NCBI RefSeq assembly: GCF_017349355.1
Contig: NZ_JAFMPM010000008.1
Location: 186,001 to 250,000, forward strand
DNA: 64,000 bases
Direction: 5' to 3'
From: Thiothrix fructosivorans
Lineage (GTDB): Bacteria; Pseudomonadota; Gammaproteobacteria; Thiotrichales; Thiotrichaceae
Shown here: positions 45,041 to 55,114 of the stretch, piece after piece
Layout: each line of letters opens with the position of its first letter
How positions within the stretch are numbered: the first letter of the stretch is position 1
Notes under the pieces: model-generated
Databases searched by the model: none
Told to the model about the DNA's origin: nothing
The model's input: the letters and a program-made list of their open reading frames with translations, nothing else
Translations under genes and position numbers: made by a program

Positions 45041-45492
45041 TTCGTGATTAAGCGTTGGCGTGGGCGAGAAGATGGCAGCAGGGTAATGGCTTGCAAGGGT
45101 GCAACGCGGATACTGCTGCGTTCAAAGCGTGGCCCCGTTTGGGTGCGATTGTCCGCTTTGCCGTCTTGCTCGTCAGTGACGCTATGGGTTGGCTGTGCAG
45201 CTTTTTGGGGGGAGCTATCCGCCTTGGCTTGCGCTTGCAGCAAGGCAACTTCTGCTTGTGCTGTGCTAATGAACAGTTGGATGAGTTCTTGCTCACCAAA
45301 TAATCCGGCACGCGCCAGTTTGCTGGTAATGCGGGTGAGCAATTGTTCGCGTTCTGTTTCCGGCAAACGGTGCAGTTTCAGGTAGGCATTGGCACGCTTT
45401 TTTGCCAGTTCCCACGTATTCATTGAAGTGCTCGAATCCAGTGTTGGGTGGCTGGATGCAGTTTGGGCTAGTTGTTCAGTCATGTGTATCAA
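45037..45492 (-). CDS. Small hypothetical protein between opgG and opgH
   Basis: 151 residues, soluble, helical, rich in Q/A/R, with a basic C-terminus (SSRPRQRLITK). The start could also be the ATG at 45483. No family recognised. Its stop overlaps the opgH start and it follows opgG by 59 nt, so it is co-expressed with glucan synthesis genes and may act as an accessory or the cytoplasmic N-terminal part missing from this shorter OpgH. Confidence 0.65.
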   Translation of the reverse strand: MIHMTEQLAQTASSHPTLDSSTSMNTWELAKKRANAYLKLHRLPETEREQLLTRITSKLARAGLFGEQELIQLFISTAQAEVALLQAQAKADSSPQKAAQPTHSVTDEQDGKADNRTQTGPRFERSSIRVAPLQAITLLPSSRPRQRLITK

Positions 45493-45551
45493 TCCATGCT
45501 AGGGTTGTTAAGGTCAATACGTTTGGTGTTGTTGTTATCGGACTGTTCTGC

Positions 45552-47078
45552 TCATGGTGCATTGCACAATGATTCAGGAATAGCATAAGACCACGTTTCG
45601 CTCAAGGAGTTTCCACCGTTGGTCAGGCGAATGGTCGCAGTCATGGGTTTGTCACAGGTTTCAGGGAAGACGGCAGCAATTACGCGCCAGCCTTTCACAT
45701 AAGGGTTTTCCTGAACCACGACGGGTTTGGTTTGACCTACGCCATTAAAGATTAATTCGGCGGTAGGCGGTTTAGCCAGTTTTGGCAAATCGTTGAAATC
45801 GACAATAAAGCGGATACGCCCTTTGTGACCGGGTAAACCATCTACTGCTTTATTGGTTACACGGGTAGCGACGACTTTACCTAATGTGTGTGCGGGTGGC
45901 TCATCGGAAAGCCACGATAAACGGTAATGTAAGTGGCGGAAAGCTTGCCCTGCATCGCTTTTCCAGTAGGCTACAATGTTATCCACGATGTCAGATTCAG
46001 TATGTAGGCGTAGCAATTGCACGCTGCCTTTACCCCAATCTTCCAGCGGTTCGACCCATACGCTAGGACGAGCGTGATACCACGCCTCCAAGTCTTGATA
46101 GTGATCGAAATCGCGGTCACGCTGCATTAAACCAAAGCCTGACAATTGCTGGACGGGCGTTGATTGGAAATTGAAGTAAGGGACTTCCCATAATGGTTGC
46201 CATGTCCAATCCTTGCCTGTTTGGAGCATAAGACCATCGGAATCATGTACTTCAGGGCGGTAATCGCCGTAGTGCTGTTGGGAGTTTTCGCCATGAAAAA
46301 ACATGCTGGTGAGTGGTGCAATGCCGATCTCGGTGATGTCTTTGCGTGGGTAAAGCTGTGTTTCGATTTCTATTTCGGTGGTTTTTCCGGGGGTTAGTAT
46401 GAAACGGGTTGCACCTGTCGTTGAGGGAGAGTCTAGTAACGCACAAAACACTAATTTTTCTGCGTCTTTTGTCGGTTTTTCCAGCCAAAACTTGGTGTAG
46501 TCGGGAAATTCTTCTTGACCTTCCAGCGACGTATTGATGGCTAGACCCCGTGCGGATAATCCATATTTTTGATCCAATCCTAGTGCGCGGAAGTAGCTTG
46601 CACCTTGAAAGACCACGGCTTCCGTATAACTGGAGTTTTTACCCCCTAGTTTCGCTAGGATGCGAAAGCCAGTGAATCCCATATTGGCTTCATCTTGTTC
46701 AAGATTTAGCCCTTTCACTTCGGTATAATCGTAGTATTTCTTGGAAAACTTGATGGGGTTAGCCGCGCCGTTTTCCCACGCAAACAATTCGATCGGGTGA
46801 ATGTAATGCATCCCAGGGTGCATGAACTCCAGTTGGAACGGCAGCAGTTCGTCACGCCAAAATGTCTGATTTCCTTTGAACTTGATGTGTTGATAATGGT
46901 CGTAAGTAATCCGCCCAGTATCAACCTTCATCATGGGGGTTTTGCTATAGGTCTGGCTAGACAGTTGTTCAGCGACTTGTTTGACGTGTGGGAAGCAACC
47001 TTCCTCAGCGTGAGTTGACAAGCTGAACAGGATCAGCCAGACAAATGATAGAAGCTGGATAGGCAAGTTGAATTTCAT
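45552..47078 (-). CDS. opgG: Periplasmic glucan biosynthesis protein OpgG (MdoG)
   Basis: 508 residues from the ATG at 47078, which opens a signal peptide (MKFNLPIQLLSF to LSTHA). A 150-nt longer frame reads across the divergent promoter region. Typical MdoG segments: DTGRITYDHYQHIKFK, FRILAKL, TSMFFHGENSQ, SDGLMLQTG, and an Ig-like C-terminal domain. OpgG modifies nascent glucans in the periplasm. Confidence 0.92.
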   Translation of the reverse strand: MKFNLPIQLLSFVWLILFSLSTHAEEGCFPHVKQVAEQLSSQTYSKTPMMKVDTGRITYDHYQHIKFKGNQTFWRDELLPFQLEFMHPGMHYIHPIELFAWENGAANPIKFSKKYYDYTEVKGLNLEQDEANMGFTGFRILAKLGGKNSSYTEAVVFQGASYFRALGLDQKYGLSARGLAINTSLEGQEEFPDYTKFWLEKPTKDAEKLVFCALLDSPSTTGATRFILTPGKTTEIEIETQLYPRKDITEIGIAPLTSMFFHGENSQQHYGDYRPEVHDSDGLMLQTGKDWTWQPLWEVPYFNFQSTPVQQLSGFGLMQRDRDFDHYQDLEAWYHARPSVWVEPLEDWGKGSVQLLRLHTESDIVDNIVAYWKSDAGQAFRHLHYRLSWLSDEPPAHTLGKVVATRVTNKAVDGLPGHKGRIRFIVDFNDLPKLAKPPTAELIFNGVGQTKPVVVQENPYVKGWRVIAAVFPETCDKPMTATIRLTNGGNSLSETWSYAIPESLCNAP

Positions 47079-47275
47079 GATAGGGAAGATACCGAAGAAC
47101 GCTTTGCTCAGTGGATTGCCAAGATTGACCAAGGGACATGAGTGCGAAATTCTAGAGCAGAATCTAAGGCGCGTCCAGCGGTATATTGTTGGCATATTTA
47201 TCACTTGGTCGTATAGTTTGCGCCGCACCGCTTACCAACGCTTAGTTAAGCCGCAAGGCAAGGATATTGCATTAC

Positions 47276-48457
47276 ATGAACCGTGACATTTCGCTGGACA
47301 TCCTCAGAGGCTTGATGCTGATTATCATGGCATCCGACCATTTTGGCGAGCCAATTTTCCAGCATCTCTATGAATTTGCTGGGTATGTTAGCGCGGCGGA
47401 AGGCTTTGTCTTTTTGTCGGGAATGCTGGTGGCGTTGGTTTACAGCCGCTACCACGTTGCGGGTGGAATGGTCTTGGAACAGCGTGTCTGGAAGCGTGCT
47501 GCCGTGATTTATCAGTATCATCTGATGGTGGTGTTAGGAGTCTTTGTGTTCACGGTGGCAACGCAATGGTCGGGGGCGTATTGGACGAGTTTTGCCAATG
47601 AGATGCAGGCAGAACCGGCACGCGGTTTGTTATCGGCTATGTTACTGGTGTATCAACCGCCGATGTTGGATGTATTGCCGCTGTATGTTGTGTTGATGTT
47701 ACTCGCACCGTTTGGGTTGCGTTTGATGTTGCAGTATCAAGCTATTGGGGTAACGATGGTTTTGCTGGGCAGCGCCAGTTTTTGGCTGGCAGCACAGTAT
47801 GGCTGGGGGCAGGATGTTTTGGCATTGTTGCCGCACGGTTTGTTATTGCGGGGTGGGGCATTTAATTTCATGGCGTGGCAATTGATTTTCGTGCTGGGTA
47901 TGGTGTTGGGTTTCCTGCGTTTTAACAGCAAGGGTACATTGCCGCGTGTGAATGGCTGGCTATGGTCGGTCAGTGTGGTGGTGATTGTGGCGTTGTACTT
48001 GCAGCGGCACGGCTATATACATCGTGATTGGTCGCCGATTGCCGCTTGGTTTCAGGAATACCGCCACATTGGGCGGGATAACCTGTCATGGTTGCGTTTG
48101 ACGAATTTCTTGGCGTTTGTGTATGTGATTGCAGGGGTGATTGTGTTGCATCGGCGCTATAACATGTTGAAGCTATTGGCTTTACCCGCGCGTTGGTTAG
48201 GTTTTCTGGGGCAGCATTCTTTGCAGGTCTTCGCTTACCATCTGGTGGTGTTGTATTGCTACATTCCGTTCCGTTGGGGGGATTGGGCACTGACGGATAA
48301 TCAGAAGTGGGTGGCGTTGGTATTTTTCCTTGCCAGCTTGAGCTTACCTGCGCTGTGGCATCAAGCCTATTTACAGCGCAAGAAGCAAGCTGCGCAACCA
48401 GTTCAGAATTTGAAGCCTTTGTGTAACGCTACAATGCCACCCGTCATATTGGTGTAA
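47276..48457 (+). CDS. opgC: OpgC-type acyltransferase
   Basis: 393 residues from the ATG at 47276; a TTG three codons upstream is an alternative. Ten or so transmembrane segments. [26 protein letters not shown] is the OpgC signature. It transfers succinyl or similar groups to periplasmic glucans. It is transcribed divergently from opgG across about 200 bp with no other gene. Its C-terminal tail runs 55 nt into the convergent ubiE gene. Confidence 0.88.
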   Translation: MNRDISLDILRGLMLIIMASDHFGEPIFQHLYEFAGYVSAAEGFVFLSGMLVALVYSRYHVAGGMVLEQRVWKRAAVIYQYHLMVVLGVFVFTVATQWSGAYWTSFANEMQAEPARGLLSAMLLVYQPPMLDVLPLYVVLMLLAPFGLRLMLQYQAIGVTMVLLGSASFWLAAQYGWGQDVLALLPHGLLLRGGAFNFMAWQLIFVLGMVLGFLRFNSKGTLPRVNGWLWSVSVVVIVALYLQRHGYIHRDWSPIAAWFQEYRHIGRDNLSWLRLTNFLAFVYVIAGVIVLHRRYNMLKLLALPARWLGFLGQHSLQVFAYHLVVLYCYIPFRWGDWALTDNQKWVALVFFLASLSLPALWHQAYLQRKKQAAQPVQNLKPLCNATMPPVILV

Positions 48458-49155
48458 GTGGTGCGCTCAAACCCGGCAGCGTCCATCATGCCTTTGAGGG
48501 TGGCTTGATCGGGGTGCATACGGATAGATTCCGCCAGATAACGGTAGCTTTCCGCATCATTCGCAATCAATTTGCCCATCATCGGTAGGAATTTGAACGA
48601 ATATTGGTCGTAGATTGGCGCTAAACCGGGTACGGATGGTTTGGAAAATTCCAGCACCAACAAGCGTCCGCCCGGTTTCAACACGCGGTACATGGAGCGC
48701 AGCGCTTTATCCTTATCCGTCACATTCCGCAGCCCAAATGCGATGGTGATAATGTCAAAATGGTTGTCAGCAAACGGCAAGCATTCGGCATTTGCCTGCA
48801 CATAGCGCACATTGCCACCAATCCCCCTATCCGTTAAGCGTTCCCGCCCGTTTTCCAGCATCGACGCATTAATGTCGGAAAGGATCACTTCGCCATCATC
48901 CCCCACGATCCGCGCAAACTTTGAGGCTAAGTCACCTGTGCCGCCTGCTAAGTCCAATACACGGTTGCCGCGTTTCGCGCCTGCTGCATCAATCGTGTAA
49001 CGTTTCCACAAGCGATGCACGCCAAATGACATTACGTCGTTCATTACGTCGTATTTGTCGGCTACTGAATGAAATACGCTAGCAACCCGACTAGCTTTCT
49101 CAGTAACGGGTACTTGTTGAAAACCAAAGTGGGTTGTTTGTTCCTGTTCTGCCAT
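48403..49155 (-). CDS. ubiE: Ubiquinone/menaquinone methyltransferase UbiE
   Basis: 250 residues from the ATG at 49155 ([15 protein letters not shown]); an upstream ATG at 49203 adds a non-conserved leader. SAM-binding motif [12 protein letters not shown], and family motifs [18 protein letters not shown] and [13 protein letters not shown]. It C-methylates the benzoquinol intermediate. Convergent with opgC. Confidence 0.95.
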   Translation of the reverse strand: MAEQEQTTHFGFQQVPVTEKASRVASVFHSVADKYDVMNDVMSFGVHRLWKRYTIDAAGAKRGNRVLDLAGGTGDLASKFARIVGDDGEVILSDINASMLENGRERLTDRGIGGNVRYVQANAECLPFADNHFDIITIAFGLRNVTDKDKALRSMYRVLKPGGRLLVLEFSKPSVPGLAPIYDQYSFKFLPMMGKLIANDAESYRYLAESIRMHPDQATLKGMMDAAGFERTTYTNMTGGIVALHKGFKF

Positions 49156-49229
49156 GCGACATGCTTCCGTGTGGTTCAAGTTTCCGGGCATTGTAACAGG
49201 CAAACGCTATTTCTACATGGAGTCAGATC

Positions 49230-49661
49230 ATGAAAAAGTTAATAGCAGGCGTTGGGCTAACGGTATTAGCCGTTCCCGCCGCACAAGCGTGGACAGGTAG
49301 CATGGATGAGATGCGTACCATGCAGGCGAATGAAAGCAGGCCGATTGTACGGATACAACGCTATCAGGTGGATACTGTGTCGTGTGGGCAATGCCACATT
49401 CGTCAGCATCGTACCCACGCCCCCCAGCACCGCCGTGCGCATCAAGCAACGGGTTGGCAGCGTTCGGCGCGTGTCATACCTTACGGCATGTCACAACGTC
49501 AGCACGCTACGCGCCAACCTATGCGGCAAGCGCACCCCGTCGTCCGCCCCGTGATGATGCACGCGTATTACGCGCCGTATCGCCAACCAGCGGCACAACA
49601 TCCGCCGCGCATCCACCGGATTGTGGGGCAAGCACCGCCGATGTGCCGTTATATTCGCTAA
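49230..49661 (+). CDS. Small secreted His/Arg-rich protein with one CxxCH motif
   Basis: 143 residues with a signal peptide (MKKLIAGVGLTVLAVPAAQA). The mature chain contains CGQCH at about residues 52-56, a possible c-type haem or metal site, amid many His, Arg and Gln residues (HIRQHRTHAPQHRRAHQ). No family recognised. It may be a monohaem cytochrome-like or metal-binding protein. Its stop overlaps the convergent pilD stop. Confidence 0.65.
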   Translation: MKKLIAGVGLTVLAVPAAQAWTGSMDEMRTMQANESRPIVRIQRYQVDTVSCGQCHIRQHRTHAPQHRRAHQATGWQRSARVIPYGMSQRQHATRQPMRQAHPVVRPVMMHAYYAPYRQPAAQHPPRIHRIVGQAPPMCRYIR

Positions 49662-50530
49662 GGCATGAAAATACTGGTCATCCATGCTTGGATGTCAGTA
49701 CGCCAGACCACCGCGACAAAGCCTGCCATTGCCAGCCACGGACCAAACGGCATGGGCAGGCTTTCGCGATTGCGTTTTATCACCATCCACAGGATGCCAA
49801 AGAGTGCGCCAAAGGCTGATGAAGCGAAAATCACAAACGGTAGAATTTGCCAACCACCCCATGCACCGAGTGCCGCTAACAGTTTGAAATCACCGTAGCC
49901 CATGCCTTCCTTGCCGGTAATCAAGCGGAACAGGTGGAACACTGACCACAGTGCCAAATAACCAAACACTGCTCCGAGCACTGCATCGGGTAACACCACA
50001 AACATGCCATTGAGATTGAGCAGCAAGCCGATCCATAGCAAGGGCAAGGTCAGGTTATCGGGTAACAGCATGGTTTTCGCGTCGATCATAAACAACGCTA
50101 CCAATACCCAAGTGAAGCCCAGTAACGCCAGTAATGTGCCGCTGTAACCGACTTGCCACGCCACCAACATTGACAGCAATGCGGTTGCGGCTTCCACCAG
50201 TGGGTATTGCATGGAAATTGGGGTTTTGCAACCCGCACACTTGCCGCGCAAAAACAGGTAACTGATGACCGGAATATTTTCCAACGCAGTAATCTTGTGA
50301 CCACAAGTCGGGCATTGCGAACGCGGCACGACCAGATTGAAGTCACCCGTATCCAGTTCAGTCATCGGGGTGTCTAACCATTCGTGGCAGTCACGTTTCC
50401 ATTCACGTTCCATAATAATCGGCAGGCGATAAATGACCACGTTCAAGAAACTGCCGACCAGCAGTGAAAATAAGCCCACGACGCTGACTAACCAGCCAGT
50501 GCTGGTGCTCAGTAAATAAATAAGTTCCAT
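49658..50530 (-). CDS. pilD: Type IV prepilin peptidase PilD
   Basis: 290 residues, eight transmembrane helices. The cytoplasmic loop has two CxxC pairs (CPTCGHK, CAGCKTP) for zinc. The aspartyl protease motifs are FMIDAKTMLLPD and GYGDFKLLAALGAW. It cleaves and N-methylates prepilins after the Gly of the KxxGFTLIE motif, as found in the two pilins here. Downstream of pilC, same strand. Confidence 0.94.
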   Translation of the reverse strand: MELIYLLSTSTGWLVSVVGLFSLLVGSFLNVVIYRLPIIMEREWKRDCHEWLDTPMTELDTGDFNLVVPRSQCPTCGHKITALENIPVISYLFLRGKCAGCKTPISMQYPLVEAATALLSMLVAWQVGYSGTLLALLGFTWVLVALFMIDAKTMLLPDNLTLPLLWIGLLLNLNGMFVVLPDAVLGAVFGYLALWSVFHLFRLITGKEGMGYGDFKLLAALGAWGGWQILPFVIFASSAFGALFGILWMVIKRNRESLPMPFGPWLAMAGFVAVVWRTDIQAWMTSIFMP

Positions 50531-50545
50531 GGTGTTATTGGTTTC

Positions 50546-51793
50546 CTAAACAACAGCCCCAAGTTTAAAGATTGGCAGGTACATCGCAATCACTAAGCTA
50601 CCCACAATGCCCCCCAGCACCGCCATAATGAGCGGTTCGATTTGTTTTGCCAGTGTGTCGACCAGTGCATCGACTTGTGCTTCGTAGTAGTCCGCCACTT
50701 TCGCCAACATTTCTTCGAGTCGCCCGGATTCTTCGCCGATACGCGTCATTTGCACCATCATATTGGGGAATAATTGGGTCGTTTGCATGGCAGTATTCAA
50801 TTGTACCCCGCGAGCCGTGTCATCTTGAATCCGTCGCGAGGCTTCTTCGTAAAGTGCATTACCCGTAGCACCGGATACCGAATCCATTGCTTCTACCAGC
50901 GGTACACCTGCGGCAAACATAGTCGCGAGTGTACGCGCAAACCGCGCTACGGCTGATAAATTTAAGATATTTCCCATGATCGGTATTTTTAGTGAGACTT
51001 TATCCACGAAACGGTCAAACGCCGGAGAGCGTTGGCGTGCTTCGGTGAAGCTGACACCGACAGCCACAAAAATAATGATGGGCATCCACCAGTTGGCGAC
51101 TAGCCAATCTGAGAAGGAAATTACCAGCAAAGTGAATGCCGGTAATTCCGCTCCAAAACTACTGAATACTTCCTTGAACTGTGGAATAACCCAGATCAGC
51201 AAAATAGCCGATACCACTACCGCAGCAACCACGACAATAATGGGATACATCATCGCACTTTTCACTTTAGCTTTCAGGGCTTCGCTTTTTTCTTTGTAAG
51301 TCGCCACCTTTTCCAGCATGGTTTCGAGCGTACCTGCTTGCTCACCTGCCTTGACCAGGTTGACGAACAGTTTGTCGAAATACTTGGGGTGACGTGATAA
51401 CGCCGTACCAAGACTTGCACCGCCTTCGATGTCTGCACGTAACTTTTGCACCAATTCACGCACGGAGGCGTTGTCGCCACCGGAAGCCATCAGTTCGAGT
51501 GATTGCACCATCGGTACGCCGGAACGCATCATGGTGGTGAGCTGGCGAGCAAATTGGGCAATATCCCCCGGTTTAATCGCCGGTTTAAATAGTGGTTTGG
51601 GTTTTTTGTAAATGCGCCCCGGATTGATCCCTTTGCGGCGCAGTTCGGCGCGTAGCCAATTGGGGTTAACTGCTTGGGTTTCGCCGCGCATTTTTACGCC
51701 ATTGCGATTCACACCTTCCCATTTGTAGGTGGCTTGCTGAGCACTTTTGGATGCTTTGGCGGGCATTGACTTATTGACGGTTTTACTCTGCAT
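50546..51793 (-). CDS. pilC: Type IV pilus inner-membrane platform protein PilC
   Basis: 415 residues with two GspF/PilC domains separated by transmembrane helices (FARQLTTMMRSGVPMVQSLE; FARTLATMFAAGVPLVEAMD). It forms the platform on which PilB drives pilus extension. The gene follows pilB and precedes pilD. Confidence 0.94.
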   Translation of the reverse strand: MQSKTVNKSMPAKASKSAQQATYKWEGVNRNGVKMRGETQAVNPNWLRAELRRKGINPGRIYKKPKPLFKPAIKPGDIAQFARQLTTMMRSGVPMVQSLELMASGGDNASVRELVQKLRADIEGGASLGTALSRHPKYFDKLFVNLVKAGEQAGTLETMLEKVATYKEKSEALKAKVKSAMMYPIIVVVAAVVVSAILLIWVIPQFKEVFSSFGAELPAFTLLVISFSDWLVANWWMPIIIFVAVGVSFTEARQRSPAFDRFVDKVSLKIPIMGNILNLSAVARFARTLATMFAAGVPLVEAMDSVSGATGNALYEEASRRIQDDTARGVQLNTAMQTTQLFPNMMVQMTRIGEESGRLEEMLAKVADYYEAQVDALVDTLAKQIEPLIMAVLGGIVGSLVIAMYLPIFKLGAVV

Positions 51794-51887
51794 GTCGAGG
51801 ACTCTGCGTTATTTTTATAATCTCCGGTCAGTGTAGCATAGCAGCACATCAGAAGGGTTGTGCTATGGACAATCGGTCATCAGCCGC

Positions 51888-53615
51888 TTAATCGGAGGTG
51901 ACGCGCTCGAGTTCGGCGAGTGACGTAACGCCTTGGCGGACTTTATTCAAGGCGGAAAGGCGTAAGTCGAGAATGCCTTCTTTGAGGGCTTGTTCGGCAA
52001 TTTCGAGGGAGTTGCTGCCATTCATGATCATGCGCCCCATGTCGCTGGAAATGGGCATGACTTGGTAGATACCAACGCGCCCTTTGTAGCCCCGCGAACA
52101 TTCCGAACAGCCGACTGGCTCATACAATTTTAGGGAAGGAATTTCGTCTGGATGAAACCCCATTTTAAGCAAGACATCACGCGGCACATCCGCTGGTTGT
52201 TTGCACTTTTCGCACAAGCGCCGTGCCAGTCGTTGCGCAATAATCAGGTGCACGGATGAGGCAATATTAAACGGTGGCACACCCATGTTCATCAAACGTG
52301 TCAGGGTTTCGGGGGCGCTGTTAGTGTGCAGAGTGGATAAGACTAAGTGCCCTGTTTGGGCGGCTTTTATCGAAATTTCAGCCGTTTCCAAGTCACGAAT
52401 TTCTCCGACCATGATGATGTCTGGGTCTTGGCGCAGGAAGGAGCGCAAGGCTTCGGCAAAGGTCAGCCCGACTTTGGCATTGACGTTGACCTGATTGACA
52501 CCCGGCATATTGATTTCGGCGGGGTCTTCGGCGGTGGAAATGTTTTTTTCGGGGGTATTCAGAATACCTAACCCTGTGTACAGCGTGACCGTTTTACCGC
52601 TACCGGTAGGCCCTGTGACGAGAATCATGCCGTCAGGTTTTTCCAGCGCTTTCATGAAATCGCGTTGTTGCTTGGGTTCAAAACCGAGCTTTTCAACGCC
52701 GAGGGTGGCGTTGGAAGAGTCGAGTATCCGCATAACGACCTTTTCACCGAAGAGGGTGGGCAAGGTGTTTACCCGGAAGTCGATCTTTTTTTGGTCGCTG
52801 ACCGTAAAGCGGATACGCCCGTCTTGCGGGACACGCCGTTCGGAAATGTTCATCCGCGCGAGGACTTTGATGCGTGAAATCAATTGTTGCGCGGAATCGT
52901 TCGGGGGGGTTGCCACGACTTGCAGGATGCCGTCGATCCGATAGCGGATGCGCATGTTTTTTTCAAACACTTCGATATGAATATCTGAGGCTTTGGATTT
53001 GATACCGTGCGCCAGCAGTTTGTCGACGAATTCGATAACAGCGGGGTCTTCGTCGTCTTTGCTTTTGAGGTCGCGCACATCTAGCAAAATTTCTTTGGCA
53101 GCGGCGGGCGCGGCTGCTGTGGGTGAGGAGGCACGACCAGAGGATGTCGGCGTGGCTGCTTGCCCAATAAAGCCATCGTCAGCGTGTAAAAAGCGTTGCA
53201 GTTTGTCGAATTCGACAAACACCGGTTCGGGAATGAGTCCGGTGGCAAATTTTACGTCATCAAGATTGGTCAGGTAGGTGGGGTCTGCTAACCCGATGAC
53301 GAGGTTTTTGCCGCGCTGAAATAAGGGGATCAGGTTGAGTTTGCGCATCTGCTCTTGGTTGAGCAGGGTGGTAATCAGCGGCGGAATGGTAATCTGGTCA
53401 AGATCGACCATGCTTAAACCGTACTCTAGGCTGGCGGCGTAGGCGACATCTTTGGTGGATACGACCCGTGACCGAATCAGCCATTCCACCAGCGACACTT
53501 TTTCAGAGCGTGCTTTCTGTACCGCTTGGGTAGCCGTCTCCTTGTCGAGCAAATCTTGCACGACTAATTGTCTGGCTAGCCCCGGTAAGGGGATGGATGA
53601 GGTCAGAGGAATCAT
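51888..53615 (-). CDS. pilB: Type IV pilus extension ATPase PilB
   Basis: 575 residues. MshEN domains at the N-terminus (LVEWLIRSRVVSTKDVAYAA) commonly bind cyclic di-GMP. The secretion ATPase core has GPTGSGKTVTLYT, IMVGEIRDLET and the tetracysteine zinc motif (CEKCKQP, CSECSRG). It powers pilus assembly. The 5' region (53616-53797) holds no gene I can support and likely contains the promoter of pilBCD. Confidence 0.94.
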   Translation of the reverse strand: MIPLTSSIPLPGLARQLVVQDLLDKETATQAVQKARSEKVSLVEWLIRSRVVSTKDVAYAASLEYGLSMVDLDQITIPPLITTLLNQEQMRKLNLIPLFQRGKNLVIGLADPTYLTNLDDVKFATGLIPEPVFVEFDKLQRFLHADDGFIGQAATPTSSGRASSPTAAAPAAAKEILLDVRDLKSKDDEDPAVIEFVDKLLAHGIKSKASDIHIEVFEKNMRIRYRIDGILQVVATPPNDSAQQLISRIKVLARMNISERRVPQDGRIRFTVSDQKKIDFRVNTLPTLFGEKVVMRILDSSNATLGVEKLGFEPKQQRDFMKALEKPDGMILVTGPTGSGKTVTLYTGLGILNTPEKNISTAEDPAEINMPGVNQVNVNAKVGLTFAEALRSFLRQDPDIIMVGEIRDLETAEISIKAAQTGHLVLSTLHTNSAPETLTRLMNMGVPPFNIASSVHLIIAQRLARRLCEKCKQPADVPRDVLLKMGFHPDEIPSLKLYEPVGCSECSRGYKGRVGIYQVMPISSDMGRMIMNGSNSLEIAEQALKEGILDLRLSALNKVRQGVTSLAELERVTSD

Positions 53616-53797
53616 GTATCAGCTTTATTGTGTCGTTATTAAACCTGTATCCGTCATGATAGCGCGTCGAAAGCGACTATAAAATGAATTTATTTTTTAA
53701 TCGCGGTTTTCCTACTATCTATCATCTTGCTTTTACTGCTGAAGTTGATGCCGAGTAAAATTTACTGGCATGTGTCGGTGTGGTCTTGTTGGACTCT

Positions 53798-53960
53798 TTA
53801 TGTGTTAATTCTATCAGTAGGTTTCTCCCAATCCCGTTGATTTTCAATCCACAAACCTTTGAACAGGTCGCGTTTTCCGCTGAAAATGGCGTTGAGGAAA
53901 GTAGTCCTTGCCGATGATTGCTTCAAAGGTTTGGATGCCGACGGGGAGTTTTTGCAACAT
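53798..53960 (-). pseudogene. Remnant of an AAA-ATPase-like (DUF1703-type) gene
   Basis: From the ATG at 53960, MLQKLPVGIQTFEAIIGKD matches the start of AAA-ATPase-like proteins that continue YVDKT... and a P-loop. Here the middle is missing, and after a frameshift the sequence resumes with TFLNAIFSGKRDLFKGLWI and DWEK, the segment that normally follows the P-loop region. Only about 160 bp survive. The recognition is from memory of the family's conserved pattern. Confidence 0.6.
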
Positions 53961-54069
53961 GGGAAGTCCACCGTGGAAAGTGCATGGGGGGAGCATAGCA
54001 CAGTTCTTGCGGTGCGGTTTTGGGTGGTCTGCTACACTTGTTTTGTCGTCATCATTTAGGGTTGTTGCT

Positions 54070-54972
54070 ATGCAGGACAGGTACGTTAATCCTTTTACCG
54101 ATTTTGGCTTTAAGAAGCTGTTCGGGGAAGAACCACACAAGGAGCTGTTGATCAGTTTTCTTAATACTTTGTTGCCTGAAAAACACCAAATTCAGGATTT
54201 GCAGTACACCCGTAATGAACAGCAAGGGGCGAGCATTCTCGACCGTAAAGCTATTTTCGATTTGAGCTGTGTTAGCTTGACGGGTGAGCGCTTCATTGTC
54301 GAATTACAGAAAGCCAAACAGAATTATTTTAAAGACCGTAGCTTGTATTACGCCACGTTCCCGATTCAGGAGCAGGCGCAACGGGGGGATTGGGATTACA
54401 AGCTGGCGGCGGTGTATACGGTTGGTATTCTGGACTTTACGTTTGAGGAAGATCGGGAGGCAGCAGAAAAGCCAGTGATGCATTTTATTCAGCTAAAAAA
54501 TCAGAATGGACATGTTTTTTACGATAAATTGACCTTCATTTATCTGACATTGCCGTATTTTCAGAAGACGCTGGCGGAGTTGCAAACGGATCAGGATAAG
54601 TGGTTTTACATTTTTAAGCATTTACACGAGTTGCAGGAAATTCCACCTGTATTGCAGGGTACGGTTTTTCTCAAATTGTTTGAAGCGGCGCAGATTGCTT
54701 GTTTCAATCCGGCGGAGCGCCAAGCCTACGAAGACAGCCTTAAATATTACCGTGATCTCAAAAATGTGACGGATACCGCTCGTGAAGAAGGCTGGGAGGA
54801 AGGACGAGGGGAGGGACGAGAGGAAGGTATCAGTATCGGGGTTGAGCGCGGTAAGCAAGAGGAACAACGCAAGGTTATTCTTGCTTTGTCCGCTAAGGGT
54901 TTGGATGTGGCCTTCATCGCTGATACTTTGAATCTATCGGTCGATTTTGTGCAACAAGTGATGGCGGTGTAG
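54070..54972 (+). CDS. Rpn-family / PD-(D/E)XK nuclease family transposase
   Basis: 300 residues from the ATG at 54070 (MQDRYVNPFTDFGFKKLFGEE, the family start). An upstream in-frame ATG reads through the neighbouring remnant. The nuclease core shows DRKAIFDLSC and FIVELQKAKQ, giving the D...ExQ pattern. The C-terminus has a G/E/R-rich repeat (EEGWEEGRGEGREEG) that is often length-variable. Rpn proteins cleave DNA and promote recombination, and some act in phage defence. Base composition and gene remnants on both sides suggest acquired DNA. Confidence 0.85.
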   Translation: MQDRYVNPFTDFGFKKLFGEEPHKELLISFLNTLLPEKHQIQDLQYTRNEQQGASILDRKAIFDLSCVSLTGERFIVELQKAKQNYFKDRSLYYATFPIQEQAQRGDWDYKLAAVYTVGILDFTFEEDREAAEKPVMHFIQLKNQNGHVFYDKLTFIYLTLPYFQKTLAELQTDQDKWFYIFKHLHELQEIPPVLQGTVFLKLFEAAQIACFNPAERQAYEDSLKYYRDLKNVTDTAREEGWEEGRGEGREEGISIGVERGKQEEQRKVILALSAKGLDVAFIADTLNLSVDFVQQVMAV

Positions 54973-54985
54973 TGATTAGGGGACT

Positions 54986-55114
54986 ATGGGCATCCGTACC
55001 AAGGTGATTCCGCAGATGCGAGCGTTTAATGGTACGGAGCCGGTATTTGAAGCGACGGAGGATTACTTGAAAATCACTTTACTGAGGCAACCGTTGCCTG
55101 TTGCCACGGGTTAA
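54986..55114 (+). pseudogene. C-terminal remnant of an AlbA_2/RecG-like ATP-binding gene
   Basis: A 42-codon frame reads MGIRTKVIPQMRAFNGTEP and EATEDYLKITLLR before its stop. It matches the C-terminal GIP..M...N..EP.F..T...F.V.L pattern of the family represented intact at 10835-11998. No N-terminal part is present. It overlaps the convergent pilin-accessory gene. Confidence 0.55.
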
